40,720 nucleotides of DNA from Clostridia bacterium (GCA_017464225.1 JAFUDW010000142.1:1-40720); one strand, 5' to 3'; counted from the first letter of the stretch, positions 22,597 through 30,814 are shown. Notes: generated by a model from the letters alone, not told the origin. Made by a program: numbers and translations.

Positions 22597-24141
22597 TTAT
22601 CCCTTTACGCCGCCGGAGGTAAGGCCCGAAACCAGGTGCTTTTCAATCAGCATGAACAGGATGACTACGGGGATCGTAGCCAACAGCGCGGAGGCAAACA
22701 AGTAGTGCCACTCGATCATGTTGAACGAGGAAAACTGCGTGATGCCTACGGTGATGGGCTTTTTGGACGGCGTGGAGATGAGCACGGTGGAAATGGTGTA
22801 TTCGTTCCACGCGTTGATGAATACGAAAATCAGCGTGGTCACGATGCCGGGCGCGGCCATGGGCAGCAGCACGCGGATCAGCGCGCCGACGACCGAGCAG
22901 CCGTCTATACAGGCGGCTTGCTCCATTTCCGAGGAGATGGAAACAAAGGTGCCCCGCAGAAGCCAGATCGCAAACGCCTGATTAAAGGCGGCGTTAATGA
23001 GCATCAGACCTACCACGGAGTCGTTGAGCCGGATGGTATTCATCAGCTGCGATATACCCACCAACAGCACCACGGGTGAAAACATCTGGCTCATGATGAC
23101 AAAGCCCAGGAAGGCTTTTTTGCCTTTGAAGCGCATGCGGGCCATGGCATATGCCGCCGGAATGCCGCACAGCAGGCTGACGAAGGTAGCGCCAAAGGAG
23201 AGCAGCAGGCTGTTGCCAAGGTAGGTGAGCACGTTACGGCGCACGATATCCTGAAAATTGCTCCACATCCATTTGACCGGCAGGATATGCAGAAAATACA
23301 TATCGTTGGTCTCGGCAGGCGTGCGCAGGCCGGTAATGAACATGACGTAATAGGGATAGAGGATCACCGCGCTCAGCGCGATCACAAAAGCATACAGCGC
23401 GCCACGGCCCAGGGCATGCTTCAGGTCAGCGTTCATAGCCAGCAGCACGCCGCAGAGCAGCAGGAAGCCCGCCGGAAGCAGCGCCCACAGCCACAGCGTA
23501 TAGTGGAATTGCATGCCGCTCAGCAGTCCACGGATGTCCTCTCCCGCCTGACCGCCGTAAAGCAGCCTGTCAGCCGATGCTAAATACGCGGTGATATCCG
23601 CTTCCCGCGTGCCGCTGAGCACGGTGCCGATGGTGCGGGAAAAGGTGCGGGTGGTCAGCATGGCAAAGACCGGCACGCAAATCAGCATCAGGATGCCAAA
23701 CGCGATGCTGAAGCCCTGGGCGGTATGGTTTCGCGGCTGAGCCAGCGCGAAGCAAAGAACAGCGCAGATCAGCAGCAGCGCCGGCAGCTTGCCCGAGGGC
23801 AGACCGCTGCGCAGCAGCGCGGAGGCGTTGACGCTCCTGCGGGTCACGACGCTGAAGGTAACCATGCTGGATGTGGTGCCGTCGCTCTTTTCGCGCAGCG
23901 TCACATCCTCCAGGATCTCCGTTCCGCTGTAATTCGCGGCCACGGCCTCCACCTCAGTGCGCACGGCCAAGTATTTCTCATCGCCCACAAAGGTGTTGGC
24001 GCTCTTTTTGCTGTAGACCGTGGTGACGGTTTCCATCAGGGGAAGGATCAGCAGCGCCAGGATCAGTATCAGGGCGGCCAGCGCCAGCGTCAGACCAACG
24101 CGGCGGTTGCGGACGCGGTTTTCGGGAGCCAGCTGCTTCAT
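22597..24141 (-). CDS. Carbohydrate ABC transporter permease (MalG type) with large N-terminal extension
   Basis: Second membrane subunit of a CUT1-type importer. It has 514 residues against a usual 275-300. The C-terminal 280 residues are a standard MalG-like permease with the ATPase-contact (EAA) loop EMEQAACIDGCSVVGALIRV and LPMAAPGIVTTLIFVFINAW. The extra 230 residues at the N-terminus contain a membrane segment at about 15-40, an extracytoplasmic portion with SYSKKSANTF-like polar sequence to about 115, and three more membrane segments (about 118-140, 145-170, 215-240). Start: ATG 24141-24139, with GGAGGAGG about 6 bases before. It overlaps the MalF-type gene by four bases (ATGA). Confidence 0.9.
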   Translation of the reverse strand: MKQLAPENRVRNRRVGLTLALAALILILALLILPLMETVTTVYSKKSANTFVGDEKYLAVRTEVEAVAANYSGTEILEDVTLREKSDGTTSSMVTFSVVTRRSVNASALLRSGLPSGKLPALLLICAVLCFALAQPRNHTAQGFSIAFGILMLICVPVFAMLTTRTFSRTIGTVLSGTREADITAYLASADRLLYGGQAGEDIRGLLSGMQFHYTLWLWALLPAGFLLLCGVLLAMNADLKHALGRGALYAFVIALSAVILYPYYVMFITGLRTPAETNDMYFLHILPVKWMWSNFQDIVRRNVLTYLGNSLLLSFGATFVSLLCGIPAAYAMARMRFKGKKAFLGFVIMSQMFSPVVLLVGISQLMNTIRLNDSVVGLMLINAAFNQAFAIWLLRGTFVSISSEMEQAACIDGCSVVGALIRVLLPMAAPGIVTTLIFVFINAWNEYTISTVLISTPSKKPITVGITQFSSFNMIEWHYLFASALLATIPVVILFMLIEKHLVSGLTSGGVKG

Positions 24142-25025
24142 AAATCCTCCTCCTTCCGCATGGAAATCACCATGTATGCCCCGGCCACCGCGCACAGGAT
24201 CACAAAGCCGATCACCGACAGGGCGGTGGCGGCGCCTTTTTGCTGATCGTAGAAGGCGCGCATGTACAGCAGCGTTACCATGGTATCGGTCTTGTTGGCC
24301 GGCGCGCCTTTGGTGATGGTGTATACGATGGGGAAGGAATTGAATACATAGATGATATTCAGCACGGTGCTCACTGTGAGCGAGGGACGAACAAGCGGCA
24401 GCGTTACATGGCGCAGCTTTTTCCAGAAACCCGCGCCATCCACCGTAGCGGCCTCGTAATAGGCGGCGTCAATGCTCTGCAGGCCGCTCAGCACGCAGAA
24501 TGTGACGAAGGGGATGGTAACGAAAATGCCCACGCCGCATTCCCAGGCAAATTCGATCTGGTAGGTGAGCCGCCAGTTGACGGCGTTTTTGATGATGCCC
24601 AGATTGAGCAGCACATTGTTCAGATTGCCGTATTCAAACTTGATGATATAATTCCATACGCTGGCCTGGATCACCAGCGACGTGGCCCAGGGGAAGATCA
24701 CGATGGAGCGGGCGATCTTGCGCCCAAAGAATTCCGTGTTCAGCACCATGGCGATGATGAAGCCCAGCAGCGTTGAAATGCCCACCACGCTGATCACCCA
24801 TACGGCGGTGTTTTGCATTACCACGCCGAAGGCTTTATCGTTGACCGCCGCAACAAAGTTATCAAACCAGATAAACCGGCCCACTACGCCGGCTCGGCTG
24901 ATCTCGCTGAAGGACAGTCTGAATACGATCAAAATGGGAAAAACAACAAAAACCGTCATCAAAATGATGCTGGGCAGCAGCCATAGATACGGTATCCATT
25001 TTTTGCGCACCAGGATCGTGTTCAT
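24138..25025 (-). CDS. Carbohydrate ABC transporter permease (MalF type)
   Basis: First membrane subunit of the importer, 295 residues with six membrane segments. The start is MNTILVRKKWIPYLWLLPSI, and the ATPase-contact loop is YYEAATVDGAGFWKKLRHVT followed by LPLVRPSL. Start: ATG 25025-25023, with GGGAGGA 7 bases upstream; an in-frame upstream opening is within the hairpin region and is rejected. It is separated from the binding-protein gene by 70 bases holding a hairpin, and coupled to the next permease by ATGA. No ATPase gene is present; an MsmX-type shared ATPase is the likely partner (inference). Confidence 0.93.
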   Translation of the reverse strand: MNTILVRKKWIPYLWLLPSIILMTVFVVFPILIVFRLSFSEISRAGVVGRFIWFDNFVAAVNDKAFGVVMQNTAVWVISVVGISTLLGFIIAMVLNTEFFGRKIARSIVIFPWATSLVIQASVWNYIIKFEYGNLNNVLLNLGIIKNAVNWRLTYQIEFAWECGVGIFVTIPFVTFCVLSGLQSIDAAYYEAATVDGAGFWKKLRHVTLPLVRPSLTVSTVLNIIYVFNSFPIVYTITKGAPANKTDTMVTLLYMRAFYDQQKGAATALSVIGFVILCAVAGAYMVISMRKEEDL

Positions 25026-25057
25026 GCAAATCCTCCCTCCGGGATCGGATATAAGAA

Positions 25058-25083
25058 AGAGGGCCGGCGGCAACCGGCCCTCT
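25058..25083 (-). terminator. Intercistronic hairpin between binding protein and permeases
   Basis: A 10-bp perfect G+C-rich stem (25058-25067 with 25074-25083) and six-base loop, followed on the minus strand by TTCTTAT. It would let much of the transcription end after the binding-protein gene and protect its mRNA, giving more binding protein than permease. Confidence 0.7.
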
Positions 25084-25095
25084 CCTTAGCGGATG

Positions 25096-26361
25096 TTACT
25101 TGGTCAGAGTGGCCTGCAGCTCATCCAGCAGCGTCTTTACATCGCCGCCGGTCAGGGCATTCTGTTCCACGTTGATGACGCCCTGCTTTACGCTGTTCCA
25201 TTCGGGCTTGGCGGTGGGATAGAACTTGGCGTTGGCCAGCACGTTCAGCCAAGCTTCAAAGGCGGGATTGGCTTCCACCAGAGCGGCCACGGCGCTGTTC
25301 ACGGCGGGCAGGAAGTCTTCCATGCTCACCCAGCCTACGTAATTCTCGGGATTGTAGAAGAAGGTCAGGAACTTGCCGATGGCTTCATTGCGCTTGGCGT
25401 TCTCTTCTTCGTTCAATGCTTCATCCTTGAAGGCCATTACGCGGTCCATAACGCCCACGGAGCCGGAAGCGGCGCCTTCGTTATGGGGAATATCGGCGGT
25501 GGCAAAGTTGATCTCGTTGCCGCTGTTGGCGATGATGGTGGGCAGCTGGTTGGGCGCGATCAGCATGGCCAGCTTGCCGGCGGCAAACATATCCTGCAGG
25601 TCATAGCGGGTCTGGGTGGCGGGATTGGGGTTGGTGTAGCCCTTGTTGACCAGACCGATGGCATATTCAACAGCTTCCACGTTGGCGTCGCTGTTCACGG
25701 TCCAGTTGTCCGCCTCGTCCACGAAACCGCCGTTGTTGCCCCAGGCATAGTAGGCAAACGCGGCCTGGCCTTCGTCGGTGGTCATATCCACGCCCCAGGG
25801 ATACACTTCGCCGCCGTAGAAGTCCAGGATGGCCTGGCAGGCGTCTTCCAGCTCGGCCCAGGTTTCGGGAACCTTGTCAACGCCGGCTTCGGTCAGCAGA
25901 TCCACATTGTAGTACAGCGCGCGGGCGGAGGCCAGATCGGGCACGGCCCACACCACGTCGTCCAGCACGGACTGGGCGATGAACTGGGGGAAGAAGTCGC
26001 CGTACAGCTCTTCGGGGCAGTAATCGCTCACGGGCATCAGCAGGCCTTCAGCGGCATAATCGGCAAATACGTCGATATTCAGGATGTCGGGCGCGTTGTT
26101 GTTGCTGATGCGGGTGGAAACCACGCTGTACACGTCGTTCCAGGAAACCACTTCCAGATTCAGCTTTACGCCGGGGTTCTCGCTTTCAAACTTGTCCACG
26201 AAGTTGGTGCCGTTCATGCCCTTGCCCAGGAACCATTCCTGCGTGTTGGGGCCATACTGGCAGATGATCACATCCAAGGTGATCTCATCCTCCGCCAGAG
26301 CGATGGCGGAGCAGGACAGCGCCAGTACCAGCGCCAGCATTAGAGCCAGAAACTTCTTCAT
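25096..26361 (-). CDS. Extracellular sugar-binding protein of an ABC importer
   Basis: 421 residues, family 1 solute-binding protein. The signal peptide MKKFLALMLALVLALSCSAI ends at ALA-E (cleavage near residue 26). The Cys lies within it but the lipobox is not canonical, so secretion mode (lipid-anchored or free) is uncertain. Family features: ITLDVIICQYGPNTQEW, NLEVVSWNDVYSVVSTRISN, and PDILNIDVFADYAAEG, the typical region of hinge and ligand cleft. Rich in acidic residues and Asn/Trp. Start: ATG 26361-26359 with GGAGGG about 10 bases before; the 22-codon upstream extension is rejected. First gene of the importer operon. The sugar cannot be predicted from sequence alone. Confidence 0.92.
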   Translation of the reverse strand: MKKFLALMLALVLALSCSAIALAEDEITLDVIICQYGPNTQEWFLGKGMNGTNFVDKFESENPGVKLNLEVVSWNDVYSVVSTRISNNNAPDILNIDVFADYAAEGLLMPVSDYCPEELYGDFFPQFIAQSVLDDVVWAVPDLASARALYYNVDLLTEAGVDKVPETWAELEDACQAILDFYGGEVYPWGVDMTTDEGQAAFAYYAWGNNGGFVDEADNWTVNSDANVEAVEYAIGLVNKGYTNPNPATQTRYDLQDMFAAGKLAMLIAPNQLPTIIANSGNEINFATADIPHNEGAASGSVGVMDRVMAFKDEALNEEENAKRNEAIGKFLTFFYNPENYVGWVSMEDFLPAVNSAVAALVEANPAFEAWLNVLANAKFYPTAKPEWNSVKQGVINVEQNALTGGDVKTLLDELQATLTK

Positions 26362-26431
26362 TGCATATTCCCTCCATATTTTCTTTTTTCGCCGGATCTT
26401 CCGGCGATCGGAACGGATTTTAGCCATCTAT

Positions 26432-26460
26432 AGCATATCAATTACAGCCCGATTTGTCAA
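26432..26460 (-). promoter_or_regulatory. Strong SigA-type promoter of the sugar importer operon
   Basis: Minus-strand TTGACA (26455-26460), 17-base spacer, TATGCT (26432-26437). Transcription should start near 26425, giving a leader of about 65 bases before the binding-protein ATG. Confidence 0.75.
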
Positions 26461-26511
26461 GGAGGATTTACCGTACAGACGCTTTGAAAGGAAGAAGAAT
26501 GCATCGATCAA

Positions 26512-26543
26512 ATAAAAAACGCGAACCTGTATACAGGCTCGCG
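26512..26543 (-). terminator. Intrinsic terminator of rplJ-rplL
   Basis: On the minus strand a 10-bp stem with one G-T pair (26534-26543 with 26520-26529), TATA loop, then six T residues. It lies 20 bases after the rplL stop. Confidence 0.92.
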
Positions 26544-26562
26544 CGTGCAATCCGGGAATGGA

Positions 26563-26934
26563 TTACTTGATCTCGCACTTGGCGCCCACGGCGGCAAACT
26601 GCTCGGCGATCTTGGTGGCTTCTTCCTTGGAAACAGCTTCCTTGATGGTCTTGGGAGCGGATTCCACGAATTCCTTGGCTTCCTTCAGGCCCAGGCCGGA
26701 CACGACTTCGCGAACGACCTTGATGACCTTGATCTTTTCGGCGCCGGCATCCACCAGCACAACGTTGAACTCAGTCTGCTCTTCCACGGGAGCGGCGGCA
26801 GCGGCGGGAGCGCCGGCAGCAGCGACGGGAGCGGCGGCGGAAACGCCAAATTCTTCTTCCAGAGCCTTTACCAGATCCATCAGCTCGATGACGGACAGGC
26901 CTTTGACGGCATCAATAAATTCTTGATTAGTCAT
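26563..26934 (-). CDS. rplL: 50S ribosomal protein L7/L12
   Basis: Stalk protein of the large ribosomal subunit, present in several copies bound to L10; recruits and stimulates translation GTPases. 123 residues, the usual length. N-terminal dimerisation/L10-binding helix ([20 protein letters not shown]), an Ala/Gly/Pro hinge (about 34-52), and the conserved C-terminal domain: [20 protein letters not shown] and [19 protein letters not shown]. Start: ATG 26934-26932 with GGAGG about 8 bases before. Second gene of the rplJ operon, followed by a strong terminator. Confidence 0.98.
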   Translation of the reverse strand: MTNQEFIDAVKGLSVIELMDLVKALEEEFGVSAAAPVAAAGAPAAAAAPVEEQTEFNVVLVDAGAEKIKVIKVVREVVSGLGLKEAKEFVESAPKTIKEAVSKEEATKIAEQFAAVGAKCEIK

Positions 26935-26997
26935 TTGAATTGACCTCCATTTAATCTTTCTTTCAATCTATTTGACATGGGGATTGTTAAGCTGCGA

Positions 26998-27504
26998 TCA
27001 TTCCTCGCCAGCCTGCTTCTTGCGCAGGGCTTCCAGGAAATAGACCAGCTTGGCCACGGGGGCCTGCAGGGAACCGACCACACGGGCCAGCAGCACCTCG
27101 CGGGGAGGCAGCTCGCTCAGGGCCTTGACCTGATCCACGGACAGCACTTCGCCGTCCATCAGACCAGCCTTCACGGTCAGACGGCCGTCGTTCTTGGTCT
27201 TGTTGATGAAATCGTAAACGATCTTGGCGGGGGCCACGGCGTCGGTCATGCCAAAGGCATAAGCGCTGGGGCCTTCCAGCGTGTGATCCAGGCCGGTGAT
27301 GCCCATATCGTCCAGGGCGCGGCGCACCAGGGTGTTTTTCAGCACGCAGTATTCCACGCCGTTGGCACGGAACTGATTGCGCAGCTCGGTTACCTCTTCC
27401 ACGGTAATGCCGGTGAAGGAAACCACCACCATGCTCTTGCACGCTTTCAGCTTTTCGCTGATCTCACTGACTACGACTTTCTTCGCTTCCAGGTTCTTGC
27501 TCAT
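26998..27504 (-). CDS. rplJ: 50S ribosomal protein L10
   Basis: Base of the L7/L12 stalk; binds 23S rRNA and L11 at the GTPase centre. 168 residues, normal. N-terminal RNA-binding region: VVVSEISEKLKACKSMVVVS, RNQFRANGVEYCVLKNTLVRRAL split over two elements, and the C-terminal helix VAKLVYFLEALRKKQAGEE which carries L7/L12 dimers. Start: ATG 27504-27502, chosen because the protein aligns from MSKNLEAKK; the ORF is open 26 codons upstream through the leader. The ribosome site is weak (AGGTG, 12 bases), in keeping with a controlled leader. rplA and rplK are not in the window. Confidence 0.96.
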   Translation of the reverse strand: MSKNLEAKKVVVSEISEKLKACKSMVVVSFTGITVEEVTELRNQFRANGVEYCVLKNTLVRRALDDMGITGLDHTLEGPSAYAFGMTDAVAPAKIVYDFINKTKNDGRLTVKAGLMDGEVLSVDQVKALSELPPREVLLARVVGSLQAPVAKLVYFLEALRKKQAGEE

Positions 27505-27679
27505 TAACTTCGTCGCACCTACTTTCCGGCTATATATAAAAGAAACCCCTGTGCATGGGCACAAGGGCATCATCATTCTCAATGCGCTTGCGCCTCGGCT
27601 GGCGGAGCGTTTTGCTTGAAAACGCCTCCATTAACTGCTTACGCAGACCTGCTGTCTGTGGCACGGGCTCTTTTGAGCC
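27505..27679 (-). promoter_or_regulatory. Ribosomal protein L10 leader with transcription attenuator
   Basis: About 175 transcribed bases precede rplJ. They start with a small hairpin (around 27666-27680) and hold further paired segments including GGAGGCGTTTT with AAAACGCTCC (27599-27630). Next comes an intrinsic terminator: arms 27559-27567 and 27546-27554, a 9-bp stem with one G-T pair, then TTTCTTTTATATA. In B. subtilis the L10(L12)4 complex binds the rplJL leader and promotes attenuation; Rfam calls this element the L10 leader. The layout here is what that mechanism needs. Terminator plainly seen; binding site inferred. Confidence 0.8.
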
Positions 27680-27685
27680 GCAGAT

Positions 27686-27714
27686 ATATTATCACATCCG
27701 GAGCGCTGTGTCAA
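27686..27714 (-). promoter_or_regulatory. Promoter of rplJ-rplL
   Basis: Minus-strand TTGACA (27709-27714), 17-base spacer, TAATAT (27686-27691). The -35 overlaps the last codons of the ABC-F gene. Confidence 0.8.
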
Positions 27715-29222
27715 CTGTTTTTTGCCGTGTTTTCCGGAGGCAGGGTGAGCTCTCTGGCGCCGATGCGCTCCAGGAACATCCGGTCGTGCTCCACCAGCAG
27801 CATGGTGGGGCGGAACCGGGCGATCAGCCGCTCGATCTGCATGCGGGAGAGCACGTCGATATAGTTCAGCGGCTCGTCCCAAAGATACAGATGGGCGCGC
27901 TGGCACAGGCTTCGGGCGATCAGCGCTTTTTTCTGCTGTCCGGCGCTGAAGGAGGCCATGTCCTTGTCGAATTGCTCCCTGGAAAAATCCAGCTTCCGCA
28001 GGATGGTTTTGAACAGCGTTTCATCGATCCCGCATTCTTCGATGAAATCCCGCAGGCTGCCGCTCAGCTGGGCGCGCTGGGGAACGATGGATAATATCAG
28101 CCCGCTTGCCAGCCGCATTTTCCCGGCGGAGAGCGCCATCCGGCCTGCGGCGGCCCGGAGCACGCTGGATTTGCCGCAGCCGTTTCTGCCGGTCAGCGCC
28201 AGGATCTCGCCGCTGCGCAGGGTAAAGGTGAGCCCGCGCAGGATCTCCCGATCACCGTAGCTCAGCGCGGCGTCTCTGAATTCTACCACCCGTCCGGCGG
28301 GATGGGGCAGGGGATGGATCGTCAAATCATCGCTCTGCTCCAGATTTTTCAGCAGCCCCTCTTTTTCCTCAATTTCCCGCTCCATCCGTGCTTCCAGGTT
28401 TTTGCGGCGCTGCTGCATGCGGCGGGACTTTTCGCCGATGAAGGCGCGGGCGTCCATGGATTTTTCCCTCCCGCCGGGACGGATGCCGATCTTGGTGCTT
28501 TCGGCGTGGTCAGCCCAGGCGCTGGCCTGCCGCGCGGCGGAACGCAGGGAGGATATTTCCTTTTTCAGCTTTTCGTTCTTATTCAGCTCAAATTGGTCCT
28601 CCCGGCGCTTGTTTTCCTCCCAGGAGGAAAAATTGCCCTTCTGCACTTCTATATTGGCGCGGTTGATGGAAAGGATATGGTCCACGCAGCCGTCCACAAA
28701 GGCGCGGTCGTGGGATACAAGAATGAAGCCGCGCTTGCCGTTCAGGTAGCGGCTCACCACCTGACGCCCGGCCATGTCCAGGTGATTGGTGGGTTCGTCA
28801 ATGAGCAGAAAATGGTTTTCCCGGGCAAACAGCATCGCCAGCAGCGCTTTGGCCTGTTCTCCGCCCGAAAGAGTAGAGAAGGGCCTGGAAAAGCATTCGG
28901 GATCGATCTCCAGCTGATCGGCCTCTCTGAGAAAACGCCATACCTGTCCGTCGGCGTCCATGTCGGCGGCCAATTCCATGGGCGTTTGCTCGGCGTCGCT
29001 CACCGGAAAGGGATAATAATCAAAGACTGCGGGCGAGCTGACCGCGCCGTGATCGGGCAGTTCGCCCGCCAGGATGCGCAGCAGCGTGGTTTTTCCCCGG
29101 CCGTTTCTGCCGATGAAGCCCAGCTTCCAATCGGTATCCAGCTGCAGCGAAACGTCGTCGAAGATCAAATCTGGGCTGCCGTCGTAGGCGAAGGTGAGGT
29201 GTGATATTTGTATTTTGGCCAT
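27711..29222 (-). CDS. ABC-F ribosomal protection protein, Lsa/Vga/CplR-like
   Basis: 503 residues with two ATP-binding cassettes and no membrane segment. ABC1: DTDWKLGFIGRNGRGKTTLL (Walker A, about 32-51), LSGGEQAKALLAMLF signature, LLIDEPTNHLDMAGR Walker B, SHDRAF switch. A charged linker about 195-300 (FSSWEENKRREDQFELNKNE; KSMDARAFIGEKSRRMQQRR) follows, then ABC2: TGRNGCGKSS, FSAGQQKKALIARSL, LYLWDEPLNYID, VEHDR. The N-terminal segment and linker strongly resemble Lsa-type proteins, which bind stalled ribosomes and displace lincosamides, pleuromutilins and streptogramin A. I infer, but cannot prove, resistance rather than a housekeeping role. Start: ATG 29222 with GGGAGGA about 5 bases before. 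An inducible-looking leader precedes it. Confidence 0.87.
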   Translation of the reverse strand: MAKIQISHLTFAYDGSPDLIFDDVSLQLDTDWKLGFIGRNGRGKTTLLRILAGELPDHGAVSSPAVFDYYPFPVSDAEQTPMELAADMDADGQVWRFLREADQLEIDPECFSRPFSTLSGGEQAKALLAMLFARENHFLLIDEPTNHLDMAGRQVVSRYLNGKRGFILVSHDRAFVDGCVDHILSINRANIEVQKGNFSSWEENKRREDQFELNKNEKLKKEISSLRSAARQASAWADHAESTKIGIRPGGREKSMDARAFIGEKSRRMQQRRKNLEARMEREIEEKEGLLKNLEQSDDLTIHPLPHPAGRVVEFRDAALSYGDREILRGLTFTLRSGEILALTGRNGCGKSSVLRAAAGRMALSAGKMRLASGLILSIVPQRAQLSGSLRDFIEECGIDETLFKTILRKLDFSREQFDKDMASFSAGQQKKALIARSLCQRAHLYLWDEPLNYIDVLSRMQIERLIARFRPTMLLVEHDRMFLERIGARELTLPPENTAKNS

Positions 29223-29417
29223 TTTATCCTCCCGGAACGCGTTCGCAGGCGGAACAAAGGCGCAGCCCTTCTATAAAATTGTACGCAAAAAGGATGCGCG
29301 CTTCGCCAACCTGCCGGGACACACAAACAAAAGGTCATTTGACCCTTTTCTGGCGTCCGTTGTTATTTTACGGCAGATCGGTTATTTGCGCATCCTTTCA
29401 CCCCTTCACGCTTGATG
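29223..29417 (-). promoter_or_regulatory. ABC-F leader with three-codon upstream ORF and alternative hairpins
   Basis: From the predicted start near 29416 to the ABC-F ATG. It contains an upstream ORF Met-Arg-Lys-stop (29393-29382) with GGGG 7 bases before it. The ATG lies inside one arm (29388-29398) of an 11-bp perfect inverted repeat whose other arm is 29289-29299; that second arm is followed by TTTTTGCG on the RNA, so the long-range pair resembles a terminator. Between them is a local hairpin (29329-29349, one bulge). This layout fits ribosome-mediated attenuation by antibiotics, as known for other ABC-F genes. Sequence elements seen; mechanism inferred. Confidence 0.6.
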
Positions 29418-29422
29418 GCTGT

Positions 29423-29451
29423 ATTGTACACAAAAACAGAGAAAAATGCAA
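29423..29451 (-). promoter_or_regulatory. Promoter of the ABC-F gene
   Basis: Minus-strand TTGCAT (29446-29451), 17-base spacer, TACAAT (29423-29428), just after the GtrA stop codon. Leader length about 190 bases. Confidence 0.7.
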
Positions 29452-29466
29452 GCCCATGCGCAGCTT

Positions 29467-29916
29467 TTACTTCTGTTTCTTTTTCAGGCGCGGCAGCCCG
29501 CTGCGCAGGATGGCCCGCTTGGTGAAGAAATTCCACACCATGACCAGCAGGGTGGAAATAGCCTTGTTGAGCATATACATGGTCACGGTAAAGCCGAAAA
29601 CCGTCAGCAGTACGGTATCCTCGCCCAGCAGCCAGCGCAGCAGCAGCATGAACAGCTCGTTGAGCAGAAGACCCATCAGGCTGGTGACCAGAAAACCGGC
29701 CTTGGCGGCGGCACCCTGATCGGTAGCGCCGGTGAACACCCAGCGCACGCACAGCAAATAATTGACGACCACCGAGATCAAAAAGGCGATGGGCGTGGCG
29801 ATCAGCGTATCCAGACCGCAGGTATCGCGCAGCAGCACCAGGCAGACGAATTCCACCAGGAAGCACAGCGCGCCGGTGATCACAAAGCGAAGCGTTTCTT
29901 TCAGCTTTTCATTCAT
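29467..29916 (-). CDS. GtrA-family membrane protein
   Basis: 149 residues with four membrane segments (about 9-29, 37-59, 73-95 and 100-127). The start MNEKLKETLRFVITGALCFL and VNYLLCVRWVFTG are typical of GtrA proteins, thought to flip or channel lipid-linked sugars for cell-surface glycosylation. The C-terminal region ends basic (RLKKKQK). Its ATG overlaps the stop of the metallophosphoesterase by four bases, with GAGGA 6 bases upstream. No glycosyltransferase is adjacent, so its pathway is undefined. Confidence 0.88.
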   Translation of the reverse strand: MNEKLKETLRFVITGALCFLVEFVCLVLLRDTCGLDTLIATPIAFLISVVVNYLLCVRWVFTGATDQGAAAKAGFLVTSLMGLLLNELFMLLLRWLLGEDTVLLTVFGFTVTMYMLNKAISTLLVMVWNFFTKRAILRSGLPRLKKKQK

Positions 29917-30788
29917 GGCTTGTCCTCGGTGTGTTTTAAAGTGATCAGATGGTATTGGGGCTCCACGCCCAGCCGGATGGGCAAAAAGCTGGTGCCCACG
30001 CCGTTGGATACGATCACCGTCACGCCGCGCTCACGGATCATGCCGGTGCGGTATCGCGCGCCGTAGCGCAGGCCGAGACGGCTGGAGGTGGCCAGGCCGA
30101 CGCCGAAGAGCGCCACCTGACCGCCGTGGGTATGACCGCAGATCGCCAAATCGAAAAACGGTTTTTCGGAAAGGGCATAGGCATTTTTCAGCGCGTCCGG
30201 CGAATGGGGCGCATAGATCACATAGGGCGATTCGGCGGTCTGCCGCGCTATTTTCGCGTAATCCGGATTTCCTTTGTAATTATCGTCGGTGGAGCACAGC
30301 GCAAACCGCCCGCCGTTGTAATTCAGCCGCAGCGCGCTGTTGACCAGCGGCGTTACGCCCCTGCGGCGCATGGCGTTCAGCAGCGGCTGCGCGGGCCCTC
30401 CGCTCAGGTCATGATTGCCCATCACGGCGCATACCGCCAGCCTGGCGCGCAGATCGGGCAGCAAGCGCCAGAATTCAAGGGACAGCTCGTTCCTGTCGCC
30501 GTAATCGCCGCCCAGCAGGATGATATCGGCGTTCAGAGCGTTCAGCTTTTCGGCCAGCTCGATCACGCGCTTTTCATCCAGGCAGCTCCCGTAATGGACG
30601 TCCGAGGCGTAGGCGATGCGCAGACCGGACAGCGCGGGCGGCACCCGGCTGGAGGCGACCTCATATTCCTTTAGATACAGCTGTCTTGACAGATACAGCG
30701 GATACAGCAGCTTGGGCGCGGGAAGGCGCGCAAGCCATTTGGCGACGGCCGACGTTCTGACCGCTCTTTGTTTTTTTCTTTCAGCCAT
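29913..30788 (-). CDS. Metallophosphoesterase (YkuE/YaeI-like)
   Basis: 291 residues. Binuclear-metal phosphoesterase motifs in order: SDVHYG (D-x-H), GGDYGDR (GDxxDR-like), GNHDLSGG (GNHD), IYAPHSPD and GHTHGGQ. A basic N-terminus and a hydrophobic patch around LPAPKLLYPLYLSRQLYL suggest membrane association. Relatives hydrolyse phosphodiesters such as UDP-2,3-diacylglucosamine or teichoic-acid/lipid intermediates, but the substrate here is unknown. Start: ATG 30788-30786 with GGGAGG about 7 bases before. Forms a two-gene unit with the GtrA protein (ATGA overlap), hinting at cell-envelope work. Confidence 0.88.
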   Translation of the reverse strand: MAERKKQRAVRTSAVAKWLARLPAPKLLYPLYLSRQLYLKEYEVASSRVPPALSGLRIAYASDVHYGSCLDEKRVIELAEKLNALNADIILLGGDYGDRNELSLEFWRLLPDLRARLAVCAVMGNHDLSGGPAQPLLNAMRRRGVTPLVNSALRLNYNGGRFALCSTDDNYKGNPDYAKIARQTAESPYVIYAPHSPDALKNAYALSEKPFFDLAICGHTHGGQVALFGVGLATSSRLGLRYGARYRTGMIRERGVTVIVSNGVGTSFLPIRLGVEPQYHLITLKHTEDKP

Positions 30789-30814
30789 GTCCGCGCCTCC
30801 CTTCGCCTCTATTT

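Noticed and set aside
26283..26361. Lipoprotein signal in the sugar-binding protein
   Set aside because: The cysteine is preceded by A-L-S, not a canonical lipobox, and an ALA-E type I cleavage site follows.
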